Made by a program: the position numbers and the translations under genes. A DNA stretch of 39,825 nt from Clostridiales bacterium (GTDB lineage: Bacteria > Bacillota > Clostridia > Oscillospirales > UBA644), in the NCBI GenBank assembly GCA_003343705.1, contig QAKR01000055.1, positions 1 through 39,825 of the forward strand, read 5' to 3'. Below, piece by piece: positions 17,097-26,070 of the stretch. Position 1 is the first letter of the stretch. The number at the start of each line of letters is the position of its first letter. The notes under the pieces were generated by a model. The model saw only the letters and a program-made list of their open reading frames with translations, was not told where the DNA came from and ran no database searches.

Positions 17097-18530
17097 TTAT
17101 TTAAGCGCGTTTCTTATTGAAATTGTTTTTTCCTGTGTTACTTCATATAAAGTGTGTGATGTTCCTTCACGGCCTATACCCGAATGCTTATACCCTCCGA
17201 AAGGTTGGTGAACGGAACGGTAATTTCCACTACCGTTTATAACACACGTGCCAGCCTGAACCTTTTTCGCAAACTTCATGGCTTTATTTATATCATTTGT
17301 CATAACAGCTGAAGCAAGACCATAAGAAGTCTGGTTTGCTATTTCAACAGCTTCATCAAAAGTATCAAAGCCTATAATCGGAAATACCGGCCCGAAAATC
17401 TCAAGATCTTTAGCCACATCATTGTCTTTTGTAACTTCTATAATAGTAGGTTCTACAAAAGCTCCGTCTTGTTTACCGCCGTAAAGTAGTTTACCACCCT
17501 GGTTAATAACAGTCTGAATGTCAGCTATAATACCATCTGCAGCTTTCTTTGAAACAAGACATCCCATTGCCGTTGCAGGATCTGAAGGATCGCCGATTTT
17601 ATAATTTTTTGCAGCATCTATAAGGCGTTTGGTAAATTCTTCTTTAATTGTATTTTGTACAAGAAAACGCTTATTTGCACAACATGTCTGACCTGCGTTA
17701 TAGCAACGCCCGCCTATTGCTTCGGCAATTGCAAGATCCATATCACAGTCTTCAAAGAATACGTGAGGGTCATTTCCGCCTAACTCTAAAAATACATGTT
17801 GTAAATCATGTGCGCCGCCCTTCATAAGTTCCATGCCGACTTTTGTAGAGCCGGTAAAACTTACGCCGTCAACATTTTTTGTCTCCGCCAGCCATGAACC
17901 TACTTCACGGCCATTTCCGGTAATAAACTGTGCAACACCCTCCGGAACACCTGCTTTAAGCAAAAGTTCCGTAAGCATCATTGCTGCGCAAGGTGTATCA
18001 GATGCCGGTTTTATTATAACCGCATTACCTGTAATTAACACCGGAGCAACTTTATGAGCAAACAGCTCTATAGGAAAATTAAAAGGTGTTATTGTTACAA
18101 ACACACCAATCGGTTCACGTATAGTAAAAATAATATCGCCTTCTGTACGTGCTTCGGCATTTAAAGGCACACTATTTCCGTAAAGATGACGAGCAGCTTC
18201 GATAAACGATTCAAAAACCATACATAGGCATTCAAGTTCGCCTCTTGCGTCAGTTATTGTTTTACCGCCCTCAGCTGTAACTACTTTTGCAATTTCTTCA
18301 AGGTTTTCTTTTACAAGTGAAGTGAATTTTTTTATTATTTCAGCCCTTTTATAAAATGGAGTTTCTGCCCATGCAGGTTGCGCCTTTTTAGCGATAACTG
18401 CTGCCGGCTCGAAATCTTCTGCATTTCCCAATGGGACAGTGCAGACAAGCTCTCCGTTAAACGGATTTATGTTTTCAAAGGTCTTTTTGCTTTTAGCGTC
18501 AACGTGTTTGCCGCCTATAATCATTTGCAT
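17097..18530 (-). CDS. NAD(P)-dependent aldehyde dehydrogenase
   Basis: 477 residues of the ALDH superfamily, near the lactaldehyde/succinate-semialdehyde/GapN-like groups. The key residues are present: Asn151 in TPFNFP, Glu249 in LELGG and catalytic Cys283 in NAGQTC. The C-terminal GPVFPI and PFGGYKHSGIGREG blocks are also intact. I start at the ATG giving MQMIIGGKHV because AGAGG lies about eight bases upstream; an upstream ATG (18554) would add eight residues across that site. It is the first gene of the module, about 110 bases after a perfect consensus promoter. It would oxidise an aldehyde produced by or feeding the transketolase; the substrate is unknown. Confidence 0.93.
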   Translation of the reverse strand: MQMIIGGKHVDAKSKKTFENINPFNGELVCTVPLGNAEDFEPAAVIAKKAQPAWAETPFYKRAEIIKKFTSLVKENLEEIAKVVTAEGGKTITDARGELECLCMVFESFIEAARHLYGNSVPLNAEARTEGDIIFTIREPIGVFVTITPFNFPIELFAHKVAPVLITGNAVIIKPASDTPCAAMMLTELLLKAGVPEGVAQFITGNGREVGSWLAETKNVDGVSFTGSTKVGMELMKGGAHDLQHVFLELGGNDPHVFFEDCDMDLAIAEAIGGRCYNAGQTCCANKRFLVQNTIKEEFTKRLIDAAKNYKIGDPSDPATAMGCLVSKKAADGIIADIQTVINQGGKLLYGGKQDGAFVEPTIIEVTKDNDVAKDLEIFGPVFPIIGFDTFDEAVEIANQTSYGLASAVMTNDINKAMKFAKKVQAGTCVINGSGNYRSVHQPFGGYKHSGIGREGTSHTLYEVTQEKTISIRNALK

Positions 18531-18641
18531 AATAAAACCTCTTTTCATAGGCACATGGAATAAATATCCAATAGCCTTCTATGTATTTTTTTGTGCAAAT
18601 TCAGTAATTTTTAAATAAAAATCAAAACTTGCTTATCTTAT

Positions 18642-18670
18642 ATTATAATATATTATTTCAAAAATGTCAA
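18642..18670 (-). promoter_or_regulatory. Consensus sigma-A promoter of the transketolase/dehydrogenase module
   Basis: On the minus strand TTGACA (18670-18665), a 17-base spacer and TATAAT (18647-18642): a perfect consensus. It lies just beyond the stop of the CDF transporter gene and points at the aldehyde dehydrogenase gene. Confidence 0.85.
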
Positions 18671-18680
18671 GAGCAAAAGA

Positions 18681-19847
18681 CTATAAATAACCTCTTTCAA
18701 TACGCATTACAGCATAATAATTAGAACTGATTTCGCTTAGTTTCTGACGAATTTGGGCTGCCAGTTCAGCATCCGCCATTTTAAAACGGTGAGGCACCGT
18801 AACATCAAAAATGAGATTTGTATGAGTAGATCCCTCGACCATTCTGAAATCATGAATTGTAAGATTTTCGTCGATACTTTTCACTATATCACATATAGAT
18901 TGATGTACAGCATTTGTTTTATCATCATCCACTGCAAGAGGATCCATGTGAATCGTTACGTCACAGTTATATTCATGGCGCAGCTCCATTTCAATTAAAT
19001 CTATTGTATCATGAGCCTTAATAATATCTATATCCGCAGGGATTTCAGCATGAAGTGAAATTATAGTGCGTGACGGACCGTAATCATGAATAATAAGGTC
19101 ATGTATTCCCGTAACATACTCGTGTGACATAACCGTTTTTTTAATTTGTTCAACAAACTCGCAATTAGGCGGATTGCCTAAAAGAGGAGAGAGACTTTCT
19201 TTTGCTGTTTTTATACCTGTAAAAATAATAAAGCCCGCAACCAAAAGACCTATATATGCATCAAGATTCAGCCCCCAGATAAGGTTTATCAGCATCCCGG
19301 CAGCGACAGCAAATGTTGCAATAGTATCCGTAAGACTGTCCATAGCTGTCGCTTTTATTGCAGGGGATGAAATCTGTCTTGCTAAAAAAGAATTATAAAA
19401 GAACATCCATACCTTAACAAGTATTGCAGCTATAATAATGATAAATGAAAGAATATCAAATGTCATTGCTTCAGGGTTAAAAATTTTACCAAAAGAGCTT
19501 TTTAAGAGCTCAATGCCAACTAGTATAATTGCAAAGGAAACTACTAAACCGGTTATATATTCAACTCTACCATGTCCGAAAGGATGTTCTTTATCGGCAG
19601 GAGTGTTGGAAAGTTTAAAACCTATAAGTGTTACAATTGATGACCCGGCATCAGAAAGGTTATTAAATGCATCTGCCACTATAGAGATTGATGCTGTTAA
19701 TACGCCGGCTGCCAACTTACCTGCAAATAAAAAAAGATTTAAAACTATCCCCACTGCACCGCTTAAAACACCGTATTTTGCGCGAACCTGCGGCGATGAA
19801 GTATTTTTGTAGTCCTTCACAAAAATACGTAGCAACAGTTTTATCAA
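18681..19847 (-). CDS. Cation diffusion facilitator (CDF) metal transporter
   Basis: 388 residues, a proton-coupled divalent-metal exporter of the inner membrane. Six membrane helices span about 30-230, with metal-site motifs DAFNNLSD in helix 2 and DSLTD in helix 5. A cytoplasmic C-terminal domain with HDLIIHDYGP and the HMDP block follows, then an extra tail of about 80 residues. The motif pattern resembles clostridial CDFs; Zn, Fe or Mn cannot be told apart safely. I use a TTG start preceded by GGGGTGG at eight bases; a GTG at 19856 adds three residues. It follows the CPBP gene closely and is probably cotranscribed with hflX. Confidence 0.92.
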   Translation of the reverse strand: MIKLLLRIFVKDYKNTSSPQVRAKYGVLSGAVGIVLNLFLFAGKLAAGVLTASISIVADAFNNLSDAGSSIVTLIGFKLSNTPADKEHPFGHGRVEYITGLVVSFAIILVGIELLKSSFGKIFNPEAMTFDILSFIIIIAAILVKVWMFFYNSFLARQISSPAIKATAMDSLTDTIATFAVAAGMLINLIWGLNLDAYIGLLVAGFIIFTGIKTAKESLSPLLGNPPNCEFVEQIKKTVMSHEYVTGIHDLIIHDYGPSRTIISLHAEIPADIDIIKAHDTIDLIEMELRHEYNCDVTIHMDPLAVDDDKTNAVHQSICDIVKSIDENLTIHDFRMVEGSTHTNLIFDVTVPHRFKMADAELAAQIRQKLSEISSNYYAVMRIERGYL

Positions 19848-19884
19848 TGATACCACCCCTATAATATTTGTTTATTTTAATTTA

Positions 19885-20832
19885 TTACAACAAAAGGCTG
19901 TTTATAAATAATGTGTATGCAACTGAAATCACAACGGTTATCCAGAGCATCGGTGACATTAGTGAATATTTAAGAGCTTCTTTTCCTGTTATAAGCTGAT
20001 TTCTTTTAAAGTCCTTTTTATGCTTTTTTATATATAACATTAAAAAACATATTCCTCCACAGATAGCACAGAATGCGGTAAAAATATACATCTCTGTAAT
20101 TATAAAATCATCTATGTGCCCGGTGAGAACTGTAAAAAATGCCGAAATAAGATTATTTAGAAAATGAAGTAATAAAACAATAAAAAATGAGCGTGTTTTA
20201 ATATATATAAATGCAAATAAAAGTCCCAGAGCAAATGCATACGGAGCTTGAGCAATTGTATAATGGAAAAGCGCAAATATTAAAGCACTTATAAACATTG
20301 CCGCTTTGTCGTTATATTCGGCAAGAGTACCACAAATTACAGACCTCATTACCAGCTCTTCACAAATAGCAGGCAGAAGCGCAACAAGAAAAAAATATGC
20401 AACAGTCTGGCCAAAGCCCTGCGGAATAGTCAGCATTTGCGTATAATCACCAATGACATCTTTACCTGTCACAGCAGTAATAAACATCTGAAACAAATTC
20501 CAAACAAATGATAAAACCATCGCAGATCCTAAAAAGATAAACACATACGCAGTTTTATCAAAGGCACAAACTTTTTTACTTTTAAAATATTTATTTGGTT
20601 TTTTTCTAAATACAAATGATGCTAAGAAAAGAATTGAAGAAGTATACAGAAGAATATAAATAATATTAACTAAAAAAAAGTCTGTCCAAAATTTATTTTG
20701 TTCAAAAAAATCAGTAAATGAAGATTTTAATAACGAATACGGAATCTGAATAATATATTGCGTAAAAAGAGGAATAAGCCCCAGCGCAAAAATAATATTG
20801 ACTGTTTTAAAATAACGTTTTTGCTCGCTCAT
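19885..20832 (-). CDS. CPBP-family intramembrane glutamic protease
   Basis: 315 residues with about eight membrane helices and the ABI/CPBP (Rce1-like) signature. Glu158-Glu159 with Arg163 form motif 1, Phe-His190 motif 2 and His223 with the Asn pair 226-227 motif 3. In bacteria these proteins cleave membrane substrates, act in bacteriocin self-immunity or have unknown roles. Its start overlaps the hflX stop by four bases, so it is coupled to hflX; no peptide gene is adjacent. Substrate is unknown. Confidence 0.9.
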   Translation of the reverse strand: MSEQKRYFKTVNIIFALGLIPLFTQYIIQIPYSLLKSSFTDFFEQNKFWTDFFLVNIIYILLYTSSILFLASFVFRKKPNKYFKSKKVCAFDKTAYVFIFLGSAMVLSFVWNLFQMFITAVTGKDVIGDYTQMLTIPQGFGQTVAYFFLVALLPAICEELVMRSVICGTLAEYNDKAAMFISALIFALFHYTIAQAPYAFALGLLFAFIYIKTRSFFIVLLLHFLNNLISAFFTVLTGHIDDFIITEMYIFTAFCAICGGICFLMLYIKKHKKDFKRNQLITGKEALKYSLMSPMLWITVVISVAYTLFINSLLL

Positions 20833-22082
20833 ATAAAAAACCTCTCAAATTTAGGTACATCTTCATTATTTATACGGGCCTTGATATGAGTTCCGTCCGC
20901 CATATGCTCAGTATTAAGAATTATACTTTTGTCATGAAGTAAAGCAAGCGCTCCGCCTTCAGAATACGGAAAAACAAGGTCGTAAACCTTTGCCGGAAAA
21001 ACGATATCAATTATTGTTTTTTTAAGTTCTTCAAGCCCCTCGCCAGTTACTGCTGAAACAGACAAAACCGGCACTTTATATTGATATGACAAAATTGCTG
21101 TTTCTTCCGTTAAATCACCGGCGATATCACATTTATTCAAAACAAGCAAAGCCGGTTTATCAGACGCACCCAAATCGTAAAGTAGCTTTGAAACAATTTC
21201 AAGTTGATCCTGAGCCTCGCTATCCGACGAATCCACTACAATTAAAAGCAGAGATGCACAAAGAGATTCTTCAAGTGTTGATGAAAATGCATTAACCAGA
21301 GTATGAGGTAGTTTTCTTATAAAACCTACCGTATCAACAAGCAAAACATCCTCCCCGTCTGTTTCAAGGCGACGTATTGTCGGATCAAGTGTTGCGAAAA
21401 GCTGATCTTGAACATAAACTCCGGCATTTTCGCAAAGTGCGTTCATGAGCGATGATTTTCCGGCATTTGTATAACCAACTAACGCAACGGTTACAGCCCC
21501 ATCTTTTGCACGTTTTTTTCGTGAAAGCTCCCGACGTTTGGCTATCTCATCAAGTTGCTGTTGTATACTTAAAATTCGGCGTCTGATATGACGCCTGTCC
21601 GATTCAAGTTTTGTTTCACCCGGGCCTCTTGTTCCAATTCCACCGCCCAGTCGAGAGAGTTCAGTCCCAATTCCTGTAAGACGAAGTAAACGATATATAA
21701 GCTGTGCAAGTTCGACCTGAAGGCTACCTTCAAGAGATGTTGCCCGTGAAGCAAAGATATCAAGGATAAGCGTCGTACGATCGATTACCCTCATATCAAA
21801 TATATCTTCCAGTTCTCGTATCTGAGAGCCTTTCAGCTCGTCGTCCACGATAACGATATTCACATCCTGCTGTTTACATAATTCTGCAATTTCTTCAGCT
21901 TTTCCTCTGCCTATATACGTTGCTGGAGACGGTGCTTTTCTACGTTGAATAGATTTTAAAGCAGTTTCTACTCCTGCCGTTTCGGCAAGACGTTCAAGCT
22001 CGTCAAGAGAACGTTCTGCATCGTTTTCCTCTTCAAAATCAACACCGATTAAAACGGCAAGATCTTTTTCATAATTTTCCAA
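20829..22082 (-). CDS. hflX: Ribosome-associated GTPase HflX
   Basis: 417 residues. The N-terminal HflX domain contains GGGIGTRGPGETKLE at 147-161 followed by a coiled-coil region. The G domain has G1 GYTNAGKS at 203-210, G3 DTVG at 250-253 and NKCD further on. HflX splits or rescues stalled 70S ribosomes, for example after heat or antibiotic stress. The start is a TTG preceded by AGAGG about nine bases upstream. Its promoter region contains the hairpin-chain element; extended -10 boxes pointing at hflX are found in both flanking repeats. Confidence 0.95.
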   Translation of the reverse strand: MENYEKDLAVLIGVDFEEENDAERSLDELERLAETAGVETALKSIQRRKAPSPATYIGRGKAEEIAELCKQQDVNIVIVDDELKGSQIRELEDIFDMRVIDRTTLILDIFASRATSLEGSLQVELAQLIYRLLRLTGIGTELSRLGGGIGTRGPGETKLESDRRHIRRRILSIQQQLDEIAKRRELSRKKRAKDGAVTVALVGYTNAGKSSLMNALCENAGVYVQDQLFATLDPTIRRLETDGEDVLLVDTVGFIRKLPHTLVNAFSSTLEESLCASLLLIVVDSSDSEAQDQLEIVSKLLYDLGASDKPALLVLNKCDIAGDLTEETAILSYQYKVPVLSVSAVTGEGLEELKKTIIDIVFPAKVYDLVFPYSEGGALALLHDKSIILNTEHMADGTHIKARINNEDVPKFERFFI

Positions 22083-22175
22083 AAATTTTTACCTCTGATT
22101 AAATTATTAATTTCTGTAAATGATTATAATTGTTTATTGCTATCTAACTATTTTACACTATCATAATCTATTTGA

Positions 22176-22354
22176 TTATTATATCATAAGTTTACCTGAG
22201 CAAAGCTCAGTATGCGGCCATTGCCGCAAGGAAAACACCTGGTGTTTTCAATAAACAATGGCAATAGAACAGTAGTTGCGGAATTTTCCGCAACTACACG
22301 CTTTGCGTGTTTGGTAGCTTTGCTACCTACTGCATTTATTATATCATAAATTTA
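22176..22354. repeat. Chain of six hairpins between 19-base direct repeats
   Basis: In the 337-base gap between hflX and the methyltransferase gene lie six perfect hairpins end to end. They are CTGAGC/GCTCAG 22196-22210, TGCGGC/GCCGCA 22213-22228, GAAAACACC/GGTGTTTTC 22231-22249, a twelve-base stem 22272-22297, ACACGC/GCGTGT 22296-22310 and GGTAGC/GCTACC 22313-22327. Three have three-base AAA or TTT loops. An 18-of-19 direct repeat flanks the group (22176-22194 and 22336-22354); each copy contains TGATATAAT, an extended -10 box, on the minus strand. ATTGTTTATTG (22129-22139) is complementary to 22249-22259. The spacers are not repeats, so this is not a CRISPR array. It looks like a palindromic mobile element or regulatory RNA region. 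Confidence 0.7.
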
Positions 22355-22374
22355 TAAAAAAAACAATATCCCAC

Positions 22375-22403
22375 TTGCAAAACAAATAAAATCGTGTTAT
22401 ACT
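22375..22403 (+). promoter_or_regulatory. Probable promoter of the methyltransferase gene
   Basis: TTGCAA (22375-22380), 17 bases, TATACT (22398-22403). The predicted transcript starts near 22410, leaving a leader of only about ten bases before the ATG at 22420. Confidence 0.55.
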
Positions 22404-22419
22404 TTTACGGGTGATTTTA

Positions 22420-23556
22420 ATGAACGGTAAACAAAAACCGAAAATTCTTATGCTTCTTAACGGATTTTCCTCTAAATATGGGGAAAACCCCGATTATTTC
22501 GACATTATAAATATTAACGCTGTTTCGGGCGCAAAAACTTATACCGGAACAGTTACTGTAAATGAAAAAACTATTGAATATGCTTTCGGAGCATCAAAAA
22601 CATTTAAGTCTTTTGACGAAATGATCAATGAGCTTGTACAGGCACTCCTGGGTTATGATAGCGTAAGTGTAGAATATATTGAGCGTGGCACAGGGACACG
22701 CATTGTTGCAGATGATCGCAATGTTAAACTTGAAAAATTCGAAATTAAAGATAATGCCAAAGCTTTTGGTCTGAAATCGAAAAAATACAACCTTGACTTG
22801 GGCAAAGCTGCACAGCTTTTGAAAACTATCGGTTTCATGACAGATGACGGTAAGCTTAAAAACGATATGATACGTAAATATAATCAAACAGACAGGTTCC
22901 TTGACCTTACGGGAGATTTATTTGACGGGAAAAAAAATCTGACTGTTGTAGACTGTGCCTGTGGCAAATCCTATCTTTCTTTTGTTCTCAATCATTATTT
23001 ATGGGAAGAAAAGCATATCCGAGCACGCTTTGTGGGGATTGATATTAAACAGAATGTAATAGATGAAAGCCGCCGTATAGCCGACACTTTAGGTTATAAA
23101 AATATGGAGTTCATATGTGAAGATTTGCGAACCTTTGACGGCATAAAACCTGACGCTGTAATATCTCTTCATGCATGCGACGTTGCAACAGATATGGCTC
23201 TGGGCTTTGCTATACGAAACGGTGCAAAAAGTATAATATGCGTGCCTTGCTGTCATAAAGAACTTTTGGATAAATATCAGAAGCCCGACCTTGAGCCTAT
23301 TATAAAACACGGGATTTTCCGTGCACGATTAAACGATATTTTAACTGACGGACTGCGAACATTAAAGCTAGAGGCTTGCGGATACAAAGTTTCCTGTGTT
23401 GAATACTGCTCCCCCCTTGACACGCCGAAAAACCTCCTTATCCGTGCACAAAAAGTATGCGAACGTGATAAAAAAGCTGAAGATGAGTATTATAATCTTC
23501 TTTCGCAACTTAAGGTTATGCCTTCTATTGAAATTTACAGCGCTATTCAAGAATAA
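22420..23556 (+). CDS. Class I SAM-dependent methyltransferase (Methyltransf_32-like)
   Basis: 378 residues. An N-terminal region of about 150 residues of unknown function is followed by a Rossmann methyltransferase domain: motif I VDCACGKSYLS near 175-185, acidic VGID about 30 residues later, ISLHACD and CVPCCHKEL. The last block resembles the Cys-Cys-His segment of Methyltransf_32/TRM13-like enzymes, so an RNA substrate is possible but unproven. I start at ATG 22420, with GGGTG six bases upstream, rather than the GTG at 22411, which lies at the predicted transcription start. It is a single-gene unit with a terminator after it. Confidence 0.82.
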   Translation: MNGKQKPKILMLLNGFSSKYGENPDYFDIININAVSGAKTYTGTVTVNEKTIEYAFGASKTFKSFDEMINELVQALLGYDSVSVEYIERGTGTRIVADDRNVKLEKFEIKDNAKAFGLKSKKYNLDLGKAAQLLKTIGFMTDDGKLKNDMIRKYNQTDRFLDLTGDLFDGKKNLTVVDCACGKSYLSFVLNHYLWEEKHIRARFVGIDIKQNVIDESRRIADTLGYKNMEFICEDLRTFDGIKPDAVISLHACDVATDMALGFAIRNGAKSIICVPCCHKELLDKYQKPDLEPIIKHGIFRARLNDILTDGLRTLKLEACGYKVSCVEYCSPLDTPKNLLIRAQKVCERDKKAEDEYYNLLSQLKVMPSIEIYSAIQE

Positions 23557-23580
23557 AAATATAATTTGTTAAAATAATCT

Positions 23581-23617
23581 AACCTCAATGGATATAAAAG
23601 CCACTGAGGTTTTTTTA
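23581..23617 (+). terminator. Terminator of the methyltransferase gene
   Basis: AACCTCA-TGG and CCA-TGAGGTT form a stem with one internal mismatch across 23581-23611 and are followed by a T run. Confidence 0.8.
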
Positions 23618-23677
23618 TTATATTATAAATAAAAATAAGAATATTCATTTATTATTAAATTTTTATTTTAGTTTTAC

Positions 23678-23706
23678 TTGACATGAGAGTTGTATTTTAT
23701 TATAAT
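23678..23706 (+). promoter_or_regulatory. Consensus promoter of the ABC-DUF1854-ABC operon
   Basis: TTGACA (23678-23683), 17-base spacer, TATAAT (23701-23706): a perfect sigma-A promoter about 75 bases ahead of the first ABC gene. Confidence 0.85.
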
Positions 23707-23733
23707 ATATCACACAACAAAAAAACAAAATAG

Positions 23734-23755
23734 AAAAAAAAAATATATATATATA
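23734..23755 (+). repeat. A10-(TA)6 simple tract in the 5' leader of the ABC operon
   Basis: Ten A residues (23734-23743) run into six TA repeats (23744-23755) between the promoter and the first start codon. Such tracts can change length by slippage, but no effect is shown here. Confidence 0.6.
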
Positions 23756-23781
23756 ACAGAGAAGGATATGCGGGTAATTTT

Positions 23782-26070
23782 ATGAGCTTCACAAAAAGTT
23801 TACCGCTGTATATACAAGATGCATTTGCTGCAAATAATGCTAATGCATCAGATTTTATTGCATTTTTTTACTCGGATATGCTGCCTGACGGGAAATATGC
23901 AGATGTATATATAGCCTTTGACAAAGAAAATTTATTTATTTTAAGTGGTATGTCAAATGTTAAAAAAGCTAAAGGCAGTATTAAAATTAAAGCATTTTAT
24001 GAGCAGGCCAGCTTTAAAGTTATACCTTTAAAAAGTATAATGTCTGCAGTTGTAGAAAGGTATCTTTCCACTGCAAAGCTGCTGATAACAGGTGTTGATG
24101 ATCAAACATCAGAGATTGCATTCTTTTCACTTGGGATTGCAAATGAAGCTTCGAAATTTATCCGAAATTTAACAGCATTTAAAGAGAATAAACCATATAA
24201 CGAGCAGGAAGATGATGATCCTTTTTGCGCAAAATGCGGCATGAGATACCCTGACAGTTCACATAAAGTTTGCCCCAAGTGTATGAATAAAAAGGCCATA
24301 TCATTAAGACTTTTAAGTTTTTTTAAACTTTATTATAAGCAACTTATTGGCTATTTTTCTATGTTAATATTGAGTACCGCGTTTGCGGTTGCTGCCCCTT
24401 ATATAGGAACAAAGATTCTTTATGACAATGTTTTAACAGAAGGAGGCTCTCTTTACGGAGAAGTCCTTTTAATAGTCTTGTTAATTTTGGGGGTTCGAAT
24501 TATTGGTTTGTTTTTTGAGATGGCACAAGGTTATATATCCGCAAGCATAATTCCAAAGGTCATTTATGATATTGAAGTCCGTGTTATGTCAGCCATGCAA
24601 AGGCTATCAATCGGGTTTTATACAGGTAAACAAACAGGTAATTTAATGACGCGTATTCAGTCTGACACTAATAGTGTATATTGGTTTTTTATTGATGGGG
24701 TACCAAATATTATTATAAATGTATTTATAATAATAGGTATTACTGTTGTTATGTTTTTAATGAATCCGCTGCTGGCGTCAATAACAGTCGGGGTATTATC
24801 CTTTTTACTGCTTTCTTATATTTTTTTACAATCTGTATTTAAGACTGCATACAGAAGCAGGTTTATACACCAGTCAAACATGACATCCCATATCAGTGAT
24901 ACAATGGCAGGACAAAGGGTAATAAAAGCTTTCGGAAAAGAAAATCAAGAAGCCGAAAGGTTTTTAAAACTAAGTAAAAAATTTAGTAATGCAGAAAAAA
25001 AAGTTGCAGATATGCAAGGGGCTATTTTTCCATTTTTTAATATGCTCGCAAATTTTATATATCTTATTGTGCTGGCTGTCGGAAGTATAATAATTGTTAC
25101 AAGCAAAGGACAGGACTTGTCTCTTGGCCAGCTTATGGTATTTGCTTCATACATAAATATGCTTTACGCACCGATTAACTTTTTTTCATATGCAATTGAC
25201 TGGTGGTCACATTGTATGGACTCGTCACAACGTATTTTTGAAGTGATGGACGCCGTTTCCGACGTACCTCAAGCGTCTTATCCGGTGAGCATCAAAGAGA
25301 TGAAGGGCGACATTGATTGTAAAGAAGTTCTTTTTGAATATGACCCCGGCAGACCGGTTATAAAAGATTTAAATTTATCAGTAAAGTCAGGTCAAATGCT
25401 TGGAATTGTAGGAAAAACAGGAGCTGGCAAGAGCACTCTTGTCAATCTTATGGCACGCCTTTATGATGTAACAGAGGGATCTATTACCATTGACGGAGTA
25501 AATGTAAAAGACATATCAATTGAAGACATGCGTAAAAACATAGGTATAGTATCTCAAGAAATATATCTTTTTATAGGAACGGTTGCCGATAATATTCGTT
25601 ATGCAAGACCGGATGCATCTTACGACGAAGTTATTGCAGCGGCAAAAGCGGCTTCTGCACATGATTTTATAATGAGACTTCCAGACGGATATCAGACCCG
25701 AATAGGTGCGGGAGGGCAAGATCTTTCGGGTGGAGAAAAACAGCGAATTTCCATTGCAAGAACACTTATCCAAAACCCCAACATACTTATATTGGATGAG
25801 GCAACAGCAGCAATGGACACTCAGACCGAGCGAAACATACAAGAGTCTCTAAATGTGTTGAAAAAGAACAGAACAACTATTGCAATAGCCCACAGACTAT
25901 CCACACTAAGAGATGCTGATATTCTGGCTGTTATCGACAATGGCACAATGACAGAATACGGAACGCATAACGAACTTATTCATAAAAAAGGAACATACTA
26001 CACGCTTTATCAACTTCAGTTTGAAGCTGTAAAGCATATAAGCTTTGCAGAAACGGAGGGAATACAATGA
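23782..26070 (+). CDS. ABC exporter with extra N-terminal domain and zinc ribbon (DUF1854-associated)
   Basis: 762 residues. Residues 1-145 form a soluble strand-rich domain ending in a helix, PH-like in appearance. A four-cysteine zinc ribbon follows (Cys149, 152, 164, 167), then six membrane helices (about 185-480) and an ATPase domain. The ATPase has Walker A GKTGAGKST 544-552, Q592, LSGGE 648-652, Walker B ending D672-E673 and H704, all intact. It is thus a complete half-exporter with an added cytoplasmic module. The stop overlaps the DUF1854 gene as ATGA, and a second ABC protein of the same layout follows, so a heterodimer is likely. Related ABC/DUF1854 genes are known beside cyanophycin genes in proteobacteria; no cyanophycin gene is seen here. 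Substrate is unknown. Confidence 0.93.
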   Translation: MSFTKSLPLYIQDAFAANNANASDFIAFFYSDMLPDGKYADVYIAFDKENLFILSGMSNVKKAKGSIKIKAFYEQASFKVIPLKSIMSAVVERYLSTAKLLITGVDDQTSEIAFFSLGIANEASKFIRNLTAFKENKPYNEQEDDDPFCAKCGMRYPDSSHKVCPKCMNKKAISLRLLSFFKLYYKQLIGYFSMLILSTAFAVAAPYIGTKILYDNVLTEGGSLYGEVLLIVLLILGVRIIGLFFEMAQGYISASIIPKVIYDIEVRVMSAMQRLSIGFYTGKQTGNLMTRIQSDTNSVYWFFIDGVPNIIINVFIIIGITVVMFLMNPLLASITVGVLSFLLLSYIFLQSVFKTAYRSRFIHQSNMTSHISDTMAGQRVIKAFGKENQEAERFLKLSKKFSNAEKKVADMQGAIFPFFNMLANFIYLIVLAVGSIIIVTSKGQDLSLGQLMVFASYINMLYAPINFFSYAIDWWSHCMDSSQRIFEVMDAVSDVPQASYPVSIKEMKGDIDCKEVLFEYDPGRPVIKDLNLSVKSGQMLGIVGKTGAGKSTLVNLMARLYDVTEGSITIDGVNVKDISIEDMRKNIGIVSQEIYLFIGTVADNIRYARPDASYDEVIAAAKAASAHDFIMRLPDGYQTRIGAGGQDLSGGEKQRISIARTLIQNPNILILDEATAAMDTQTERNIQESLNVLKKNRTTIAIAHRLSTLRDADILAVIDNGTMTEYGTHNELIHKKGTYYTLYQLQFEAVKHISFAETEGIQ

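Noticed and set aside
13073..18530. Sulfoquinovose sulfo-transketolase operon
   Set aside because: A split transketolase with dehydrogenases is suggestive, but the sulfosugar isomerase, transport and sulfonate-export genes are missing, so the name is not justified.
22196..22327. CRISPR array
   Set aside because: The hairpins differ from one another in sequence and length and there are no equal spacers or cas genes.
23768..23785. Five-codon leader peptide overlapping the first ABC start as ATGA
   Set aside because: The GAAGGA lies only one base before its ATG, too close for efficient initiation; chance is likely.
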